Source: Arthrobacter sp. ES3-54
Lineage (GTDB): Bacteria > Actinomycetota > Actinomycetes > Actinomycetales > Micrococcaceae
Length of the DNA: 64,000 nt
Assembly: GCF_029504395.1 (NCBI RefSeq)
Contig: NZ_JAQFIF010000007.1
Coordinates: 175,320 to 239,319, forward strand
Direction: 5' to 3'
In this document: piece by piece, positions 16,332 to 25,979 of the stretch
Layout: every line of letters begins with the position of its first letter
Position numbering within the stretch: the stretch's first letter is position 1
Made by a program: the position numbers and the translations under genes
Notes under the pieces: generated by a model
What the model was told of the DNA's origin: nothing
Database searches by the model: none
The model's input: the letters and a program-made list of their open reading frames with translations, nothing else

Positions 16332-17996
16332 ATGAACAGCTTCACTGACAACTTCACCATCAACGGGATCACGCTGACCGCGCAGCCGATTTGCCGGCAG
16401 AGCGAGGTTCTTACTCCGGACGCCTTGGCCTTTGTGGCCAAGCTGCACCGGGCCACGGCCGGGCGCCGGCAGGAGCTGCTGCAGGCCCGGCAGGAACGCC
16501 GCCACCAGATCGCCAAAGGCCAGGACCCGCGGTTCCTGCGCGAGACCGAGGCCGTCCGCAACGACCCGAACTGGCGCGTGGCTCCCCCGGCTCCGGGCCT
16601 GGAGGACCGCCGCGTGGAGATCACCGGACCGGTGGACAAGAAGATGACCATCAATGCGCTGAACTCCGGCGCCAAGGTGTGGCTCGCGGACATGGAGGAC
16701 TCCTCCACCCCGTCCTGGCGCAACGTGATCCAGGGCCAGCTGAACCTGACGGACGCGCTGGAGCGCCGGATCGACTTCACCACGCCCGAGGGCAAGAAGT
16801 ACAAGCTGCGCCCGGCCGGGGAGCTGCCCACAGTTGTGGTCCGCCCCCGCGGCTGGCACCTGCCGGAAAAGCACATGCTCATCGACGGCGAACCGGTTGC
16901 CGGCGGGATCGTCGACTTCGGCCTGTACTTCTTCCACAACGCCCGCCGCCTGATCGCCCAGGGCAAGGGGCCGTACTTCTACCTGCCCAAGATCGAGAGC
17001 CACCTCGAGGCCCGGCTGTGGAACGACATCTTCATCCTGGCCCAGGACCTGCTGGGCATCCCGCAGGGCACCATCCGCGCGACCGTGCTGATCGAGACCA
17101 TCACCGCAGCGTTTGAGATGGAGGAGATCCTCTACGAACTGCGGGACCACGCCGCGGGCCTGAACGCCGGCCGCTGGGACTACATCTTTTCCCTGATCAA
17201 GAACTTCCGCACCCGCGGGCCCCGGTTCGTGCTGCCGGACCGCGGCCAGGTCACCATGACCCAGCCCTTCATGCGGGCCTACACCGAACAGCTGGTCCGG
17301 GCCTGCCATAAGCGCGGCGCCATGGCAATCGGCGGCATGGCCGCGGCTGTCCCCAACCGCAAGGACCAGGATGCCAACGCGATCGCCTTCGAGAAGGTCC
17401 GCGCGGACAAGACCCGTGAGGCCGGCGACGGCTTCGACGGCTCATGGGTGGCGCACCCGGACCTGGTGCCCGTCTGCCGCGAGGTGTTCGACGGCGTCCT
17501 CGGCGACCGTCCGAACCAGCTGGAGCGCCTCCGCGAGGACGTCACGCCGGATGACCGCGCCCTCCTGGACATATCTACAACCACCGGAACCATCACCGAA
17601 CAGGGCATCCGGAACAACATTGAAGTGGGCATCCGCTACATCGAGTCGTGGCTGCGCGGCAACGGCGCTGTGGCCATCCACAACCTGATGGAGGACGCCG
17701 CCACCGCGGAGATCTCCCGCTCGCAGCTGTGGCAGTGGATCTTCTCCCGGGCCATCACGGACCACGGCGATGTGGTCACCCGGGAGTGGGTGGAGGACAT
17801 GCTGGACGAGGAATTCGCCAAGCTGGAGCGCTTCGAGGGGGACCGTTTCGCCGACGCGCGGGACATCTTCGAGGAAGTCACCCTGGCCAGCGAGTTCCCG
17901 GCGTTCCTGACGCTGCCGGCCTACGACCGCTTCCTGCATGAAGCGCGCGACGGCGCCAACCCCAGCCGCGGGAAGGCCGCGCTGATCCCGGCGTAG
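16332..17996 (+). CDS. aceB: Malate synthase A
   Basis: 554 residues; ATG 16332 has AAGGAG at proper spacing. It shows the MSA isoform pattern: [34 protein letters not shown], the acidic catalytic segment [29 protein letters not shown], and the C-terminal plug with [10 protein letters not shown] and [14 protein letters not shown]. It condenses glyoxylate with acetyl-CoA to malate, completing the shunt begun by aceA just upstream. Length and motifs are complete. Expression probably follows the ramB-controlled aceA promoter, modified by the intergenic hairpin. Confidence 0.97.
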   Translation: MNSFTDNFTINGITLTAQPICRQSEVLTPDALAFVAKLHRATAGRRQELLQARQERRHQIAKGQDPRFLRETEAVRNDPNWRVAPPAPGLEDRRVEITGPVDKKMTINALNSGAKVWLADMEDSSTPSWRNVIQGQLNLTDALERRIDFTTPEGKKYKLRPAGELPTVVVRPRGWHLPEKHMLIDGEPVAGGIVDFGLYFFHNARRLIAQGKGPYFYLPKIESHLEARLWNDIFILAQDLLGIPQGTIRATVLIETITAAFEMEEILYELRDHAAGLNAGRWDYIFSLIKNFRTRGPRFVLPDRGQVTMTQPFMRAYTEQLVRACHKRGAMAIGGMAAAVPNRKDQDANAIAFEKVRADKTREAGDGFDGSWVAHPDLVPVCREVFDGVLGDRPNQLERLREDVTPDDRALLDISTTTGTITEQGIRNNIEVGIRYIESWLRGNGAVAIHNLMEDAATAEISRSQLWQWIFSRAITDHGDVVTREWVEDMLDEEFAKLERFEGDRFADARDIFEEVTLASEFPAFLTLPAYDRFLHEARDGANPSRGKAALIPA

Positions 17997-18136
17997 GACT
18001 CCACGGCCCGGGCGACCGGGTCCGCAAAGAATTCCGTTTGCTGGGGTGCCCGCCCCTCGCAACAGGCAGCCCGAAATCCGGGTGGCAGCCCGGCAACGGA
18101 ACACCCCTGCAGCTCGACAACGGCGTCGAGGTGTCA

Positions 18137-18173
18137 GCTAAGGCCCATGCTCCTCGCGGACATGGGCCTTAGC
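18137..18173 (+). terminator. Hairpin after aceB
   Basis: GCTAAGGCCCATG (18137-18149) pairs perfectly with CATGGGCCTTAGC (18161-18173) over an 11-base loop. It lies 140 bases past the aceB stop and just before the convergent DHFR-like gene, so it may serve both strands. No T-run follows. Confidence 0.7.
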
Positions 18174-18191
18174 CGTGTTGGGGACCCGTCC

Positions 18192-18815
18192 CTAGCTCTC
18201 CTGGTCGACGGCAGACATATCGCCGACGCCAGGCGTGCCGTCGGCGAGCGCGTAACGCTGCATTACCGCACCCTTCGGTGAGGTGACGACTGGCTCGATG
18301 AGTGTGAGGTTCGTCGGGACCACCCCGTCGGCGAAGACTTTCTTTCCACCGCCCAGGAGGATCGGATAGACCCAGAGCGTGAGCCGATCGAAGAGCCGCT
18401 CGGCGAACAGGGTCTGCACGAAGTCGAGACTGCCGATGACGTGGATGTTCGCGTGCCGGTCGCGCAGTTCGCGCACTGCGGCGACGACATCAGGGCCGAG
18501 CAGTGTGGAGTCGGCCCACTCGAGGGTCGGCGTCTGGCGCGAGGCCACGTATTTCGGGAGGCGGTTGAACAGCCGCGCGATGTCTCCGTCCGCGTGCGGC
18601 CAGTACGCGGCGAAAATGTCGTAGGTCCGGCGCCCCAGCAGCAGCGCGTCCATCCCCGCCATCCCGGAGTCAATCTGCTCGCCGACGACCTCGTCGAAGA
18701 GAGGTGCCTGCCAGCCGCCAAACGCGAAACCGTTTTCGGCGTCCTCGTCCGGCCCGCCGGGCGCCTGCGCGACGCCGTCGAGCGTGGTGAACAGGTCGAT
18801 ATGGATGAGTCCCAT
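18192..18815 (-). CDS. Dihydrofolate reductase-like (RibD_C) protein
   Basis: 207 residues; ATG 18815 with GGAG upstream. The RibD_C/YyaP-like fold is seen in the N-terminal strand IHIDLFTTLDGVAQAPGGPD, the LLLGRRTYDIFAAYWP segment, IHVIGSLDFVQTLF and VYPILLGGGKKVF. Such small NADPH-binding reductases are frequent in actinobacteria and mostly uncharacterised; they are not the essential folA product. A second, distant relative lies at 40996-41577. A scrap of transposase sits just upstream, so this gene may have been carried in. The substrate is unknown. Confidence 0.8.
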   Translation of the reverse strand: MGLIHIDLFTTLDGVAQAPGGPDEDAENGFAFGGWQAPLFDEVVGEQIDSGMAGMDALLLGRRTYDIFAAYWPHADGDIARLFNRLPKYVASRQTPTLEWADSTLLGPDVVAAVRELRDRHANIHVIGSLDFVQTLFAERLFDRLTLWVYPILLGGGKKVFADGVVPTNLTLIEPVVTSPKGAVMQRYALADGTPGVGDMSAVDQES

Positions 18816-18896
18816 GCCGTGCTCCTTCGCTGTCGCCCGTCGTCGCCCCGGCGACGGGATCACTTCGAGGCTGGCACACGATCCCCTGCGAAGCAA

Positions 18897-18942
18897 CGGG
18901 TATCAGCGGCTCGACACGAGCCCACTGCGCATCCGACAACAC
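18897..18942 (-). pseudogene. IS5-type transposase N-terminal scrap
   Basis: Minus-strand reading from ATG 18942 gives MLSDAQWARVEPLIP, the characteristic start of IS5-group transposases. The similarity stops after about 15 codons, and no inverted repeats or catalytic domain remain. It is a relic of an insertion between the DHFR-like gene and the MFS gene. Confidence 0.6.
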
Positions 18943-19002
18943 CTCAGCCGAGCCACGCCATCAGCCCGCCCCGAACACTGGGCGAAGGTCAGGCGACAAG
19001 CC

Positions 19003-20310
19003 CTAGTGTGGCTTCGGCACCTTTCGCAGGGACAGCGCGGTGCCCAAGATGAACGCGGCCACGGAGCACAGAATCATCAGCAGCGGTCCGGTCCAGGCGC
19101 CGGTAACGCCGTGGACGTAGCCTAGGAGGGTCGGCGCCACGGCCCCGAAGGAGTACCCCGTGCCCTGGACGACGGCGGACATCCGGGCCGCCGAGGCTTG
19201 GTCCCGCGCCAGCCGGATAATGGCCAGGAAGATCAGCGTGATGCCGCCGCCCTGGGCAATACCACCGAAGGACGACCACAGCCACCACAGTTCCGGTGCG
19301 AGCAGCAGGCCCAAAGGTACCGTGAGCCACAGCAGTCCCAGGGTGAGGCCCACCGCCGTCGTGCTGGCGAAACGGGCCGCCAGCGGCACGCCGAGTCCGC
19401 CCACAATGGCCAGGATCTGGAAGAGCGAGGACCCTGCCCCGGCGGCCGCGGGCGCCATTCCGAGCTCGTCCGCCAGCAGGCTCGGCAGCCAGGCGGTCAC
19501 CCCGTAGTAGGAGAATGCCTGCCCGGCGAACCCGAGGGTCAGGGCTGCCGTGATCCACCGGGACGTGAGCTTGCCGGCTGGCCGCCCCGGGTCCGAAGCA
19601 GGGACGGCGGCGGGAATGAAGGCCCGCCGGCCGACGGCGATCGCCCAGACGGCGGCGGCCGCCAGCGCGAAGAGGCCGCTCGCGGCAATCGCGGGCCGCC
19701 AGCCCAGCAGCTCAGCCAGCGGGGCCGACACCATGGAGGTCAGGAACGAGCCGATATTCAGGGCCGCGGTGTACGTGCCCATCGCCGCGCCTTGCCGGGC
19801 GGGGGTGAAGTCACGCCGGATGATCAGCGGGACCACGATGTTGCCGATCGTGATGGCGACGCCGAGGATCACGGTGCCCAGCATGACCAGGCCGCCCCCG
19901 CCGGCCGAGCGGACCACGACGCCGAAGAGCACGCCGAGCAAGGTCATGGTGATGGCGAACTCGGGACCCAGCTTGCGCCCGGCCAGCGAGGCCAGCGGCG
20001 CGGCCAGGGCAAAGCACAGCACCGGGATCCCGGTTAGGAATCCCAATTCCACCGGAGTGAAGCCGAGATCGTCCTCCAACTGCGCGATCACCGGGGCCAC
20101 GGCCACCAACGGGCCGCGCATGTTCAGCGCGATGAGCCCGATCGCGAGCATGAGGAGCCAGCCGCGCGGCGCCCGGGCCGGGCCGGTCATGGGGTGGGCC
20201 CTTGCCCGGCGGGCGGGCAGAAATGTGATTTCATCAGTCTCATTGCTATCACGTGCCCCTGCCGCACCTGCGGTCTGTGACGTTTCCGGAGGTGCCGCTT
20301 CCCGGGACAC
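19003..20310 (-). CDS. CynX/NimT-type MFS transporter
   Basis: 435 residues from GTG 20310, two bases after the ROK stop, so translation may be coupled. ATG 20190 (395 residues) is the more conservative start, because the first 40 residues are polar and not membrane-like. About 12 hydrophobic segments follow; LNMRGPLVAVAPVIAQLEDD and VELGFLTGIPVLCFALAAPL mark the CynX/NimT (cyanate/nitroimidazole-type) group, with the loop RKLGPEFAI. It probably exports or imports a small organic anion. Operon placement behind a ROK regulator suggests the two are co-expressed. Confidence 0.8.
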   Translation of the reverse strand: MSREAAPPETSQTAGAAGARDSNETDEITFLPARRARAHPMTGPARAPRGWLLMLAIGLIALNMRGPLVAVAPVIAQLEDDLGFTPVELGFLTGIPVLCFALAAPLASLAGRKLGPEFAITMTLLGVLFGVVVRSAGGGGLVMLGTVILGVAITIGNIVVPLIIRRDFTPARQGAAMGTYTAALNIGSFLTSMVSAPLAELLGWRPAIAASGLFALAAAAVWAIAVGRRAFIPAAVPASDPGRPAGKLTSRWITAALTLGFAGQAFSYYGVTAWLPSLLADELGMAPAAAGAGSSLFQILAIVGGLGVPLAARFASTTAVGLTLGLLWLTVPLGLLLAPELWWLWSSFGGIAQGGGITLIFLAIIRLARDQASAARMSAVVQGTGYSFGAVAPTLLGYVHGVTGAWTGPLLMILCSVAAFILGTALSLRKVPKPH

Positions 20311-20312
20311 CC

Positions 20313-21524
20313 CTAGCCCGTGGCCTGCAGGGTCGCCTCAATGACGGCGGGTGAGAGTACGTGTTGCGTGACCATCTGGCTGGCGCCGAGGATGGCTGCC
20401 TGGTCCCCGGCCCGGGACAGGCCGATCCGCAGGTGCGTCGTGGCCAGAGGCAACGAGCGCCGGTAGACCACCTCGCGGACCCCGGCCATGAGGTGTTCCC
20501 CGGCCTGGCCGAGGCTTCCGCCGATCACAATCACCGAGGGGTTCAGCAGGTTCACGACCGTGGAGAGGACGTCGCCGAGGTCCCTGCCGGCCTGGCGCAG
20601 GGCCTGGATGGCCTGCAGGTTTCCCTCGGCGACGAGGCGCAGCACATCGCCGCCGTCGTGCGCCGGCAGCCCCTGCTGCGTCAGCGCCTTGGCGACGGCG
20701 GGCCCGGAGGCCAGGGCCTCGAGGCACCCGTAGTTACCGCACCGGCACCGCACGTCATCGCCGCGCGGAACCCTGACGTGTCCGAGGTCGCCGGCCGTTC
20801 CGTTGGCCCCGCGCTGGAGCTGGCCGCTGCTGATGATGCCCGCCCCGATGCCGGTGGCCACCTTGATGAACAGGAAGTTTTCGTCCTCGGGCCAGTGCGC
20901 CGTGCGCTCGCCGAGGGCCATGATGTTCACGTCATTGTCCACCAGGACCGGAACCGGGAGGGACCGATGGACGTGGCGGACGACGTCGAACCCGTCCCAG
21001 CCGGGCATGATCGGCGGCTTCACCGGCATGCCGGTGGCATGTTCCACGGGTCCCGGGAGCCCAATCCCGGCACCCGCCAGATCCGCGGTGCCCCGGCCGG
21101 CCTCGCCCAGCAGCCGCAGCCCTTCATCGATCACGCGGTCCAAGACAGCCACCGGGCCGTCGGCGACATCCTGCGCCAGCCGGCGCTCGGCGAGCACATT
21201 CCCGATGAGGTCCGTGACGGCGACGATCACGTGCGTGGCCCCGACATCCACCGCCAGCACAACGCGGGCGGCCGGGTTGAAGGCAAAGCGCGACGGCGGC
21301 CTGCCGCCGCTGGAGCTCGCCTCCCCGGCGGGGCCAACAAGCCCCGAAACCATCAGCGCGTCGATGCGGGAAGCGACAGTGGAACGGGCCAGCCCGGTGG
21401 TCAGGGCCAGTTCCGCTCGGGTCCGGGCCTTGCCGTCGCGCAGGAGCTGGAAGAGGTCGCCGGCGCGGGACAGGCTGCCGCCGGCCTCGGAGGCTGCGGA
21501 CTCGGTACCGGTGGGCGCACTCAT
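20313..21524 (-). CDS. ROK-family transcriptional regulator
   Basis: 403 residues. ATG 21524 has no clear ribosome site and may be leaderless. An N-terminal winged helix (~15-80: LLRDGKARTRAELALTTGLA, STVASRIDALMVSGLV) precedes a ROK sugar-kinase-like domain with VLAVDVGATHVIVAVTD, GLPGPVEH, the GHVRV...CRCGNYGCLEALAS zinc site and IVIGGSLGQAG. It is a NagC/XylR-type sugar-responsive repressor. It faces the catabolic operon that starts at 21780, which is its likely target, and is followed by an MFS gene in the same operon. Confidence 0.88.
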   Translation of the reverse strand: MSAPTGTESAASEAGGSLSRAGDLFQLLRDGKARTRAELALTTGLARSTVASRIDALMVSGLVGPAGEASSSGGRPPSRFAFNPAARVVLAVDVGATHVIVAVTDLIGNVLAERRLAQDVADGPVAVLDRVIDEGLRLLGEAGRGTADLAGAGIGLPGPVEHATGMPVKPPIMPGWDGFDVVRHVHRSLPVPVLVDNDVNIMALGERTAHWPEDENFLFIKVATGIGAGIISSGQLQRGANGTAGDLGHVRVPRGDDVRCRCGNYGCLEALASGPAVAKALTQQGLPAHDGGDVLRLVAEGNLQAIQALRQAGRDLGDVLSTVVNLLNPSVIVIGGSLGQAGEHLMAGVREVVYRRSLPLATTHLRIGLSRAGDQAAILGASQMVTQHVLSPAVIEATLQATG

Positions 21525-21589
21525 GAGTAAGTGATAGCACGAAGATCTTCTGCATGTCATGCCGAAAAAAGATTGACACGTAGTTTCCA

Positions 21590-21615
21590 ACTTTTGCTTG
21601 ACGCTCGACAAAAGT
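21590..21615. promoter_or_regulatory. Candidate ROK operator (ACTTTTG...CAAAAGT)
   Basis: ACTTTTG at 21590-21596 and CAAAAGT at 21609-21615 form a perfect 7-bp inverted repeat with a 12-base spacer. A TTGACA-like hexamer lies at 21573-21578. It is between the divergent ROK gene and the sugar operon, as expected for an operator, but binding is not shown. Confidence 0.45.
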
Positions 21616-21779
21616 ATCTCTAGCTTTAGAGCCATCGTGTTCCTCCGCTCCACAGAAATCTTCTCGTTGCCCATGGGCGTGCGGGCCTTCTTCCCGCAGA
21701 ATCAAACGGAATGGACATCTCTTCGGCCGTCAGGGCTATCCCGCACACTTTCGAATTCGAACTCGCGCAAAGGAATCCC

Positions 21780-22535
21780 GTGTCTTATTCAATCCAGCTG
21801 TACACCCTCCGCAACGCCCTGCAGGAAGATCTACCCGGCACCATCAAGAAGGTCGCCGAGCTCGGCTTCACCCAGGTTGAGCCCTACAACTTTGTGGCGA
21901 CGGCCACTGAGCTCGACGCAGCCCTGAAGGAAAACGGCCTGACCGCCCCGTCCGGCCACGCCCCGCTGCTGAGCCAGGACCAGGATGAGATCTTCGCCGC
22001 GGCCAAGGAACTGGGCATCAGCACGGTGATCGATCCCTACCTCCCGGCCGAGCACTGGCAATCCGCCGAGGACATCCAGGCCACCGCAGCGAAGCTCAAC
22101 GCCGCCGCCAAGAAGGGCGCCGGGTACGGCATCCGCGTCGGCTACCACAACCACGCCTGGGAGTTGGAGTCCAGCATCGAGGGCCAGACCGCCCTGGAGT
22201 ACTTCGCTGGGCTCCTCGACCCGGAACTCGTCCTGGAAGTGGACACCTACTGGGCCGCCGTCGGCGGCCAGGACCCGGCCCAACTGCTGCAGCGCCTCGG
22301 CGACCGGGTGAAGTTCATCCACATCAAGGACGGCCCCCTCACCACCGACACCAAGGCGCAGCAGCCGGCCGGCCAGGGCAAGATCGCCGTCTGGGACGTC
22401 ATCAACGCGGCACAGTCCCTCGAAGTAGGCGTCGTGGAATTCGACGACTACTCCGGCGACATCTTCGACGGCATCGCCCAGAGCCTCGATTACCTGCAGA
22501 GCGGTTCCGCCGGCGCGCAGGGCGTGAACGCATGA
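21780..22535 (+). CDS. TIM-barrel sugar-phosphate isomerase/epimerase family protein
   Basis: 251 residues. GTG 21780 follows AAAGGA by 5 bases; the longer frame from ATG 21711 adds an unconserved leader. AP-endonuclease-2/xylose-isomerase-like barrel: SIQLYTLRNALQ, GFTQVEPYNF, GHAPLLS, VGYHNHAWELE (metal His and Glu), LEVDTYWAAVGG and FIHIKDGPL. It is the first gene of a long operon and overlaps the next by ATGA. In operons with Gfo/Idh/MocA enzymes such barrels act as isomerases, epimerases or dehydratases on keto-sugars or inosose-like compounds. The exact reaction is unknown. Confidence 0.83.
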   Translation: MSYSIQLYTLRNALQEDLPGTIKKVAELGFTQVEPYNFVATATELDAALKENGLTAPSGHAPLLSQDQDEIFAAAKELGISTVIDPYLPAEHWQSAEDIQATAAKLNAAAKKGAGYGIRVGYHNHAWELESSIEGQTALEYFAGLLDPELVLEVDTYWAAVGGQDPAQLLQRLGDRVKFIHIKDGPLTTDTKAQQPAGQGKIAVWDVINAAQSLEVGVVEFDDYSGDIFDGIAQSLDYLQSGSAGAQGVNA

Positions 22536-23674
22536 GCGCCGCACCGAATCAGGCAACGGTGAACCGGGCCACTGGGCGCGGTCCGGTGGGCGTCGCGGTC
22601 ATTGGCGCCGGCAACATCAGCAAGCAATACCTGGACAACCTGACGGTCTTCCCCGACCTCAAGGTCCACGTCATCACCGACCTCTTCAAGGACGCCGCCG
22701 CGGCGCGCGCCAAGGAATACGGGATCGCCGAGTCCGGCGGCGTGGACGCCGCCCTGAACCACCCCGACGTCGAGATCATCGTGAACCTGACCATCCCGGC
22801 GGCCCACGTCGAAGTCGCAACGGCCGCCGTCAATGCCGGCAAACACGTCTGGACGGAAAAGCCGTTCTCGCTGGACCGCGAATCCGGCCTCGGCCTGCTG
22901 AAAACGGCCGACGCCGCGGGGCTGCGGCTCGGCTGCGCCCCGGACACGTTCCTGGGGTCCGGGCTGCAGACCGCGCGGCGGCTGATCGAACGCGGCGACA
23001 TCGGCACGCCGCTGACGGCCATGACCACGTTCCAGACCCCAGGGCCGGAATCCTGGCACCCGAACCCAGCGTTCCTGTTCCAGTACGGCGCCGGCCCCCT
23101 GTTCGACATGGGCCCCTACTACCTGACTGCCCTGGTGCAGACGTTCGGCTCCGTGCGCCGCGTGGCAGCGACCGGTTCCAAGGCCAAACAGGTCCGGATC
23201 ATCGGCTCCGGGCCCAAGGCCGGTGAGGAATTCACGGTCGAGGTCCCCACCCACGTGTCCGCCATGGCCCAGTTCGAGTCCGGCGCGTCCTCCCACAGCG
23301 TCTTTTCGTTCGAGTCCCCGCGGCTGCGGATGGGTTTCGTGGAGATCACCGGGACCGAGGCCACCATCTCGCTGCCGGATCCGAACTACTTCGACGGGGA
23401 CGTCAGGCTCTGGCGCGCCGGCGACGAGGAATGGACCGTCATCCCGGCCACCGGCCCCAGCCAGGGCCGCGGCATGGGCGTGCTGGATATGGCACGCTCC
23501 ATCCGCGCCGGCGTCCCCCACCGCGCCACCGGCAATCTCGCCTACCACGTCCTGGACACCATGGTCTCGATCTCTGAATCGATCGACTCAGGCACCTTCA
23601 TCGACGTGGAAAGCTCCGCCCCCGCCTCCGCGGCCCTCCCCGAGGACTGGGACCCCACCGCTTCCACACTCTAG
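22532..23674 (+). CDS. Gfo/Idh/MocA-family oxidoreductase 1
   Basis: 380 residues, start overlapping the previous stop (ATGA). The Rossmann entry VAVIGAGNISKQYLDNL, NLTIPAAHVEVATAAVNAGKH and WTEKPFSLD (the family's catalytic E-K-P lysine) are followed by the C-terminal sheet domain with FDMGPYYLTALVQTFG. It is an NAD(P)-dependent sugar or inositol dehydrogenase or reductase. It works with the second Gfo enzyme and flanking barrels: one may oxidise the imported sugar and the other reduce the rearranged product. Substrate unassigned. Confidence 0.88.
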   Translation: MSAAPNQATVNRATGRGPVGVAVIGAGNISKQYLDNLTVFPDLKVHVITDLFKDAAAARAKEYGIAESGGVDAALNHPDVEIIVNLTIPAAHVEVATAAVNAGKHVWTEKPFSLDRESGLGLLKTADAAGLRLGCAPDTFLGSGLQTARRLIERGDIGTPLTAMTTFQTPGPESWHPNPAFLFQYGAGPLFDMGPYYLTALVQTFGSVRRVAATGSKAKQVRIIGSGPKAGEEFTVEVPTHVSAMAQFESGASSHSVFSFESPRLRMGFVEITGTEATISLPDPNYFDGDVRLWRAGDEEWTVIPATGPSQGRGMGVLDMARSIRAGVPHRATGNLAYHVLDTMVSISESIDSGTFIDVESSAPASAALPEDWDPTASTL

Positions 23675-23683
23675 GAACCAGCA

Positions 23684-24889
23684 ATGAACTCCCAAGAAAC
23701 CAACCCCGGCCCTCCCCCTTTGGGCGTGGCCATGATCGGGTACGCGTTCATGGGCAAGGCCCACTCGAATGCGTGGCGGAACGTTGCCAGCTACTTCGAC
23801 GTCCCGGCCTTCGAACGGCGCGTCCTGGTCGGACGCGACCCTGTGGGGGTCGCCGAGGCGGCCGCCAAGTACGGCTGGGCCGAGTCGGCCACAGACTGGC
23901 GCGCTGTGATTGCCCGCGATGACATCCAGATCGTCGATATCTGCGCGCCGGGGTTCATGCACGCGGAAATCGCCATCGCCGCGCTGGCCGCCGGCAAGCA
24001 CGTCCTCGTCGAAAAGCCGCTGGCCAACACCCTGGCCGAGGCCGAGGCCATGGCGGCGGCGGCCCGGAGCGCCCAGGACAACGGGGTGCAGTCGATGATC
24101 GGCTTCAACTACCGCCGGGTCCCGGCCCTGGCGCTGGCCCAGGAGCTGATCGCGGAGGGCCGCCTCGGCGCCATCCGGCACGTCCGCGCGGCCTACCTGC
24201 AGGACTGGCTCGTGGACCCGGATTCGCCCATGACCTGGCGGCTGAACAAGGACACCGCCGGGTCCGGTGCGCTGGGCGACATCGCCAGCCATGCCATTGA
24301 CCAGGTGCTGTTCCTCCTGGGCGAGCAGGTCACCGAGGTCGCCGGCCGGCTGCACACCTTCACGCCCAGCCGGCCCGGCCCCAATGGTCCGGAACAGGTG
24401 ACGGTCGACGACGCCGCCTGGGCCACGCTGACCCTCGCCTCCGGGGCCGTCGCCTCGGTGGAGGTCTCCCGGGTGGCCACCGGGCAGAAGAACTCGCTCA
24501 AGCTGGAGATCTATGGCGACAAGGGTGCCCTGCTGTTCGATCTGGAGGACCTGAACGAGCTCGGCTTCCTGGACGCGACACTGCCAGTCCGCGAACAGGG
24601 CTTCCGCCGCATCCTCGTCAACGAACCCGAGCACCCGTATCTTGAGGCATGGTGGCCGCAGGGCCACGTCATCGGCTGGGAACACACGTTCACGCACGAG
24701 ATCCGCGACTTCCTCCTGGCGGTGGGCAGCGGAACCCAGCCGTCGCCGTCGTTCGAGGACGGCTTGACCGTCCAGCGGATCCTGGCCGCCGTGGAGGAAA
24801 GCGCCGCGGCCAATAGTTCGCTCATCCAGCTCACCCCGTCCGCACCGACCACCCAGACGACTACCCAGACGACTACCGAAGGAGCCTGA
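23684..24889 (+). CDS. Gfo/Idh/MocA-family oxidoreductase 2
   Basis: 401 residues; ATG 23684, 9 bases after the previous stop. VAMIGYAFMGKAHSNAW binds the dinucleotide; HVLVEKPLANT carries the catalytic Lys; FNYRRVPALALA and YLQDWLVDPDSPMTWR...AGSGALGDIASHAID follow. The F-N-Y-R-R and Y-L-Q-D-W patterns occur in dehydrogenases of the levoglucosan/pyranoside type, so oxidation of a ring hydroxyl to a 3-keto sugar is a reasonable guess. Its C-terminus has a Thr/Gln repeat (TTQTTTQTT). Specificity needs biochemical proof. Confidence 0.87.
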   Translation: MNSQETNPGPPPLGVAMIGYAFMGKAHSNAWRNVASYFDVPAFERRVLVGRDPVGVAEAAAKYGWAESATDWRAVIARDDIQIVDICAPGFMHAEIAIAALAAGKHVLVEKPLANTLAEAEAMAAAARSAQDNGVQSMIGFNYRRVPALALAQELIAEGRLGAIRHVRAAYLQDWLVDPDSPMTWRLNKDTAGSGALGDIASHAIDQVLFLLGEQVTEVAGRLHTFTPSRPGPNGPEQVTVDDAAWATLTLASGAVASVEVSRVATGQKNSLKLEIYGDKGALLFDLEDLNELGFLDATLPVREQGFRRILVNEPEHPYLEAWWPQGHVIGWEHTFTHEIRDFLLAVGSGTQPSPSFEDGLTVQRILAAVEESAAANSSLIQLTPSAPTTQTTTQTTTEGA

Positions 24890-24890
24890 C

Positions 24891-25886
24891 ATGCCCCGCC
24901 CGTACACCCTGTTCACCGGCCAATGGGCCGATCTGCCCTTCGAGGAAGTCGCCCGCCTGGCCTCCGGCTGGGGCTACGACGGCCTGGAGATCGCCGTGTC
25001 CGGCGACCACCTCGACGCCTGGCGCTGGGACGAGCCCGGCTATGTCGAGTCCAAGATCGCCGTGTTGAAGAAGTACAACCTCAAGGTCTGGGCCATCTCC
25101 AACCACCTCAAGGGCCAAGCCGTGTGCGATGACCCGATCGACTTCCGGCACGAGGCCATCGTCGGGTCCAGGGTGTGGGGCGACGGCGATCCCGAAGGCG
25201 TCCGGACCCGTGCCGCCGAGGAAATGCAACATACCGCCCGGCTGGCCAAGGCCCTGGGCGTGGACACCGTGGTCGGGTTCACCGGGTCCTCCATCTGGCA
25301 GTACGTCGCGATGTTCCCGCCCGTGCCGCAAAAGGTGATCGAGGCCGGCTACCAGGACTTCGCCGACCGCTGGAACCCCATCCTGGACGTCTTCGACGAA
25401 TGTGGCGTCCGGTTCGCCCACGAGGTCCACCCCTCCGAGATCGCCTACGACTACTGGACCACCGTCCGGACTCTCGAGGCGATCGGCCACCGCAAGGCTT
25501 TCGGGCTGAACTGGGACCCGTCCCATTTCATGTGGCAGGGCATCGACCCGGTCTCGTTCATCTGGGACTTCAAGGACCGGATCTACCACGTGGACTGCAA
25601 GGACACCAAGCTCCGGCCCACGGGCCGGAACACCGTGATGGGCTCGCACCTACCCTGGGGCGACCCGCGCCGCGGCTGGGACTTCGTCTCCGCCGGCCGC
25701 GGAGACGTGCCGTGGGAATCGTCCTTCCGCGCCCTGACAGCGATCGGCTACGACGGGCCCATCTCGGTCGAGTGGGAGGACGCCGGCATGGACCGGCTCC
25801 ATGGCGCCCCCGAGGCCCTCGCAGCGCTCAAGAAGTTCGACTTCCCGCCGTCGAACACCTCCTTCGACGCCGCCTTCAAGCAGTAA
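24891..25886 (+). CDS. TIM-barrel isomerase/epimerase family protein 2
   Basis: 331 residues; ATG 24891 starts one base after the preceding TGA. Barrel with LASGWGYDGLEIAVSGDHLD, WAISNHLKGQ, VVGFTGSSIWQ, RFAHEVHPSEIAYDY (metal Glu/His), GLNWDPSHFMWQGIDP and HVDCKDTK, ending SVEWEDAGMD. This longer subgroup often accompanies Gfo/Idh/MocA enzymes in catabolic operons and includes putative keto-sugar dehydratases and hydratases. It closes the enzyme block; the ABC importer genes begin about 90 bases later. Confidence 0.83.
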   Translation: MPRPYTLFTGQWADLPFEEVARLASGWGYDGLEIAVSGDHLDAWRWDEPGYVESKIAVLKKYNLKVWAISNHLKGQAVCDDPIDFRHEAIVGSRVWGDGDPEGVRTRAAEEMQHTARLAKALGVDTVVGFTGSSIWQYVAMFPPVPQKVIEAGYQDFADRWNPILDVFDECGVRFAHEVHPSEIAYDYWTTVRTLEAIGHRKAFGLNWDPSHFMWQGIDPVSFIWDFKDRIYHVDCKDTKLRPTGRNTVMGSHLPWGDPRRGWDFVSAGRGDVPWESSFRALTAIGYDGPISVEWEDAGMDRLHGAPEALAALKKFDFPPSNTSFDAAFKQ

Positions 25887-25979
25887 GGGACCGGCGAAAA
25901 GCGGCAATAGTGAACGCTCGCTTATTCCTTGACGGATCAGAACCGGTGCTGTAACAGTTAGCTCGTGGAGGGCGCATCG

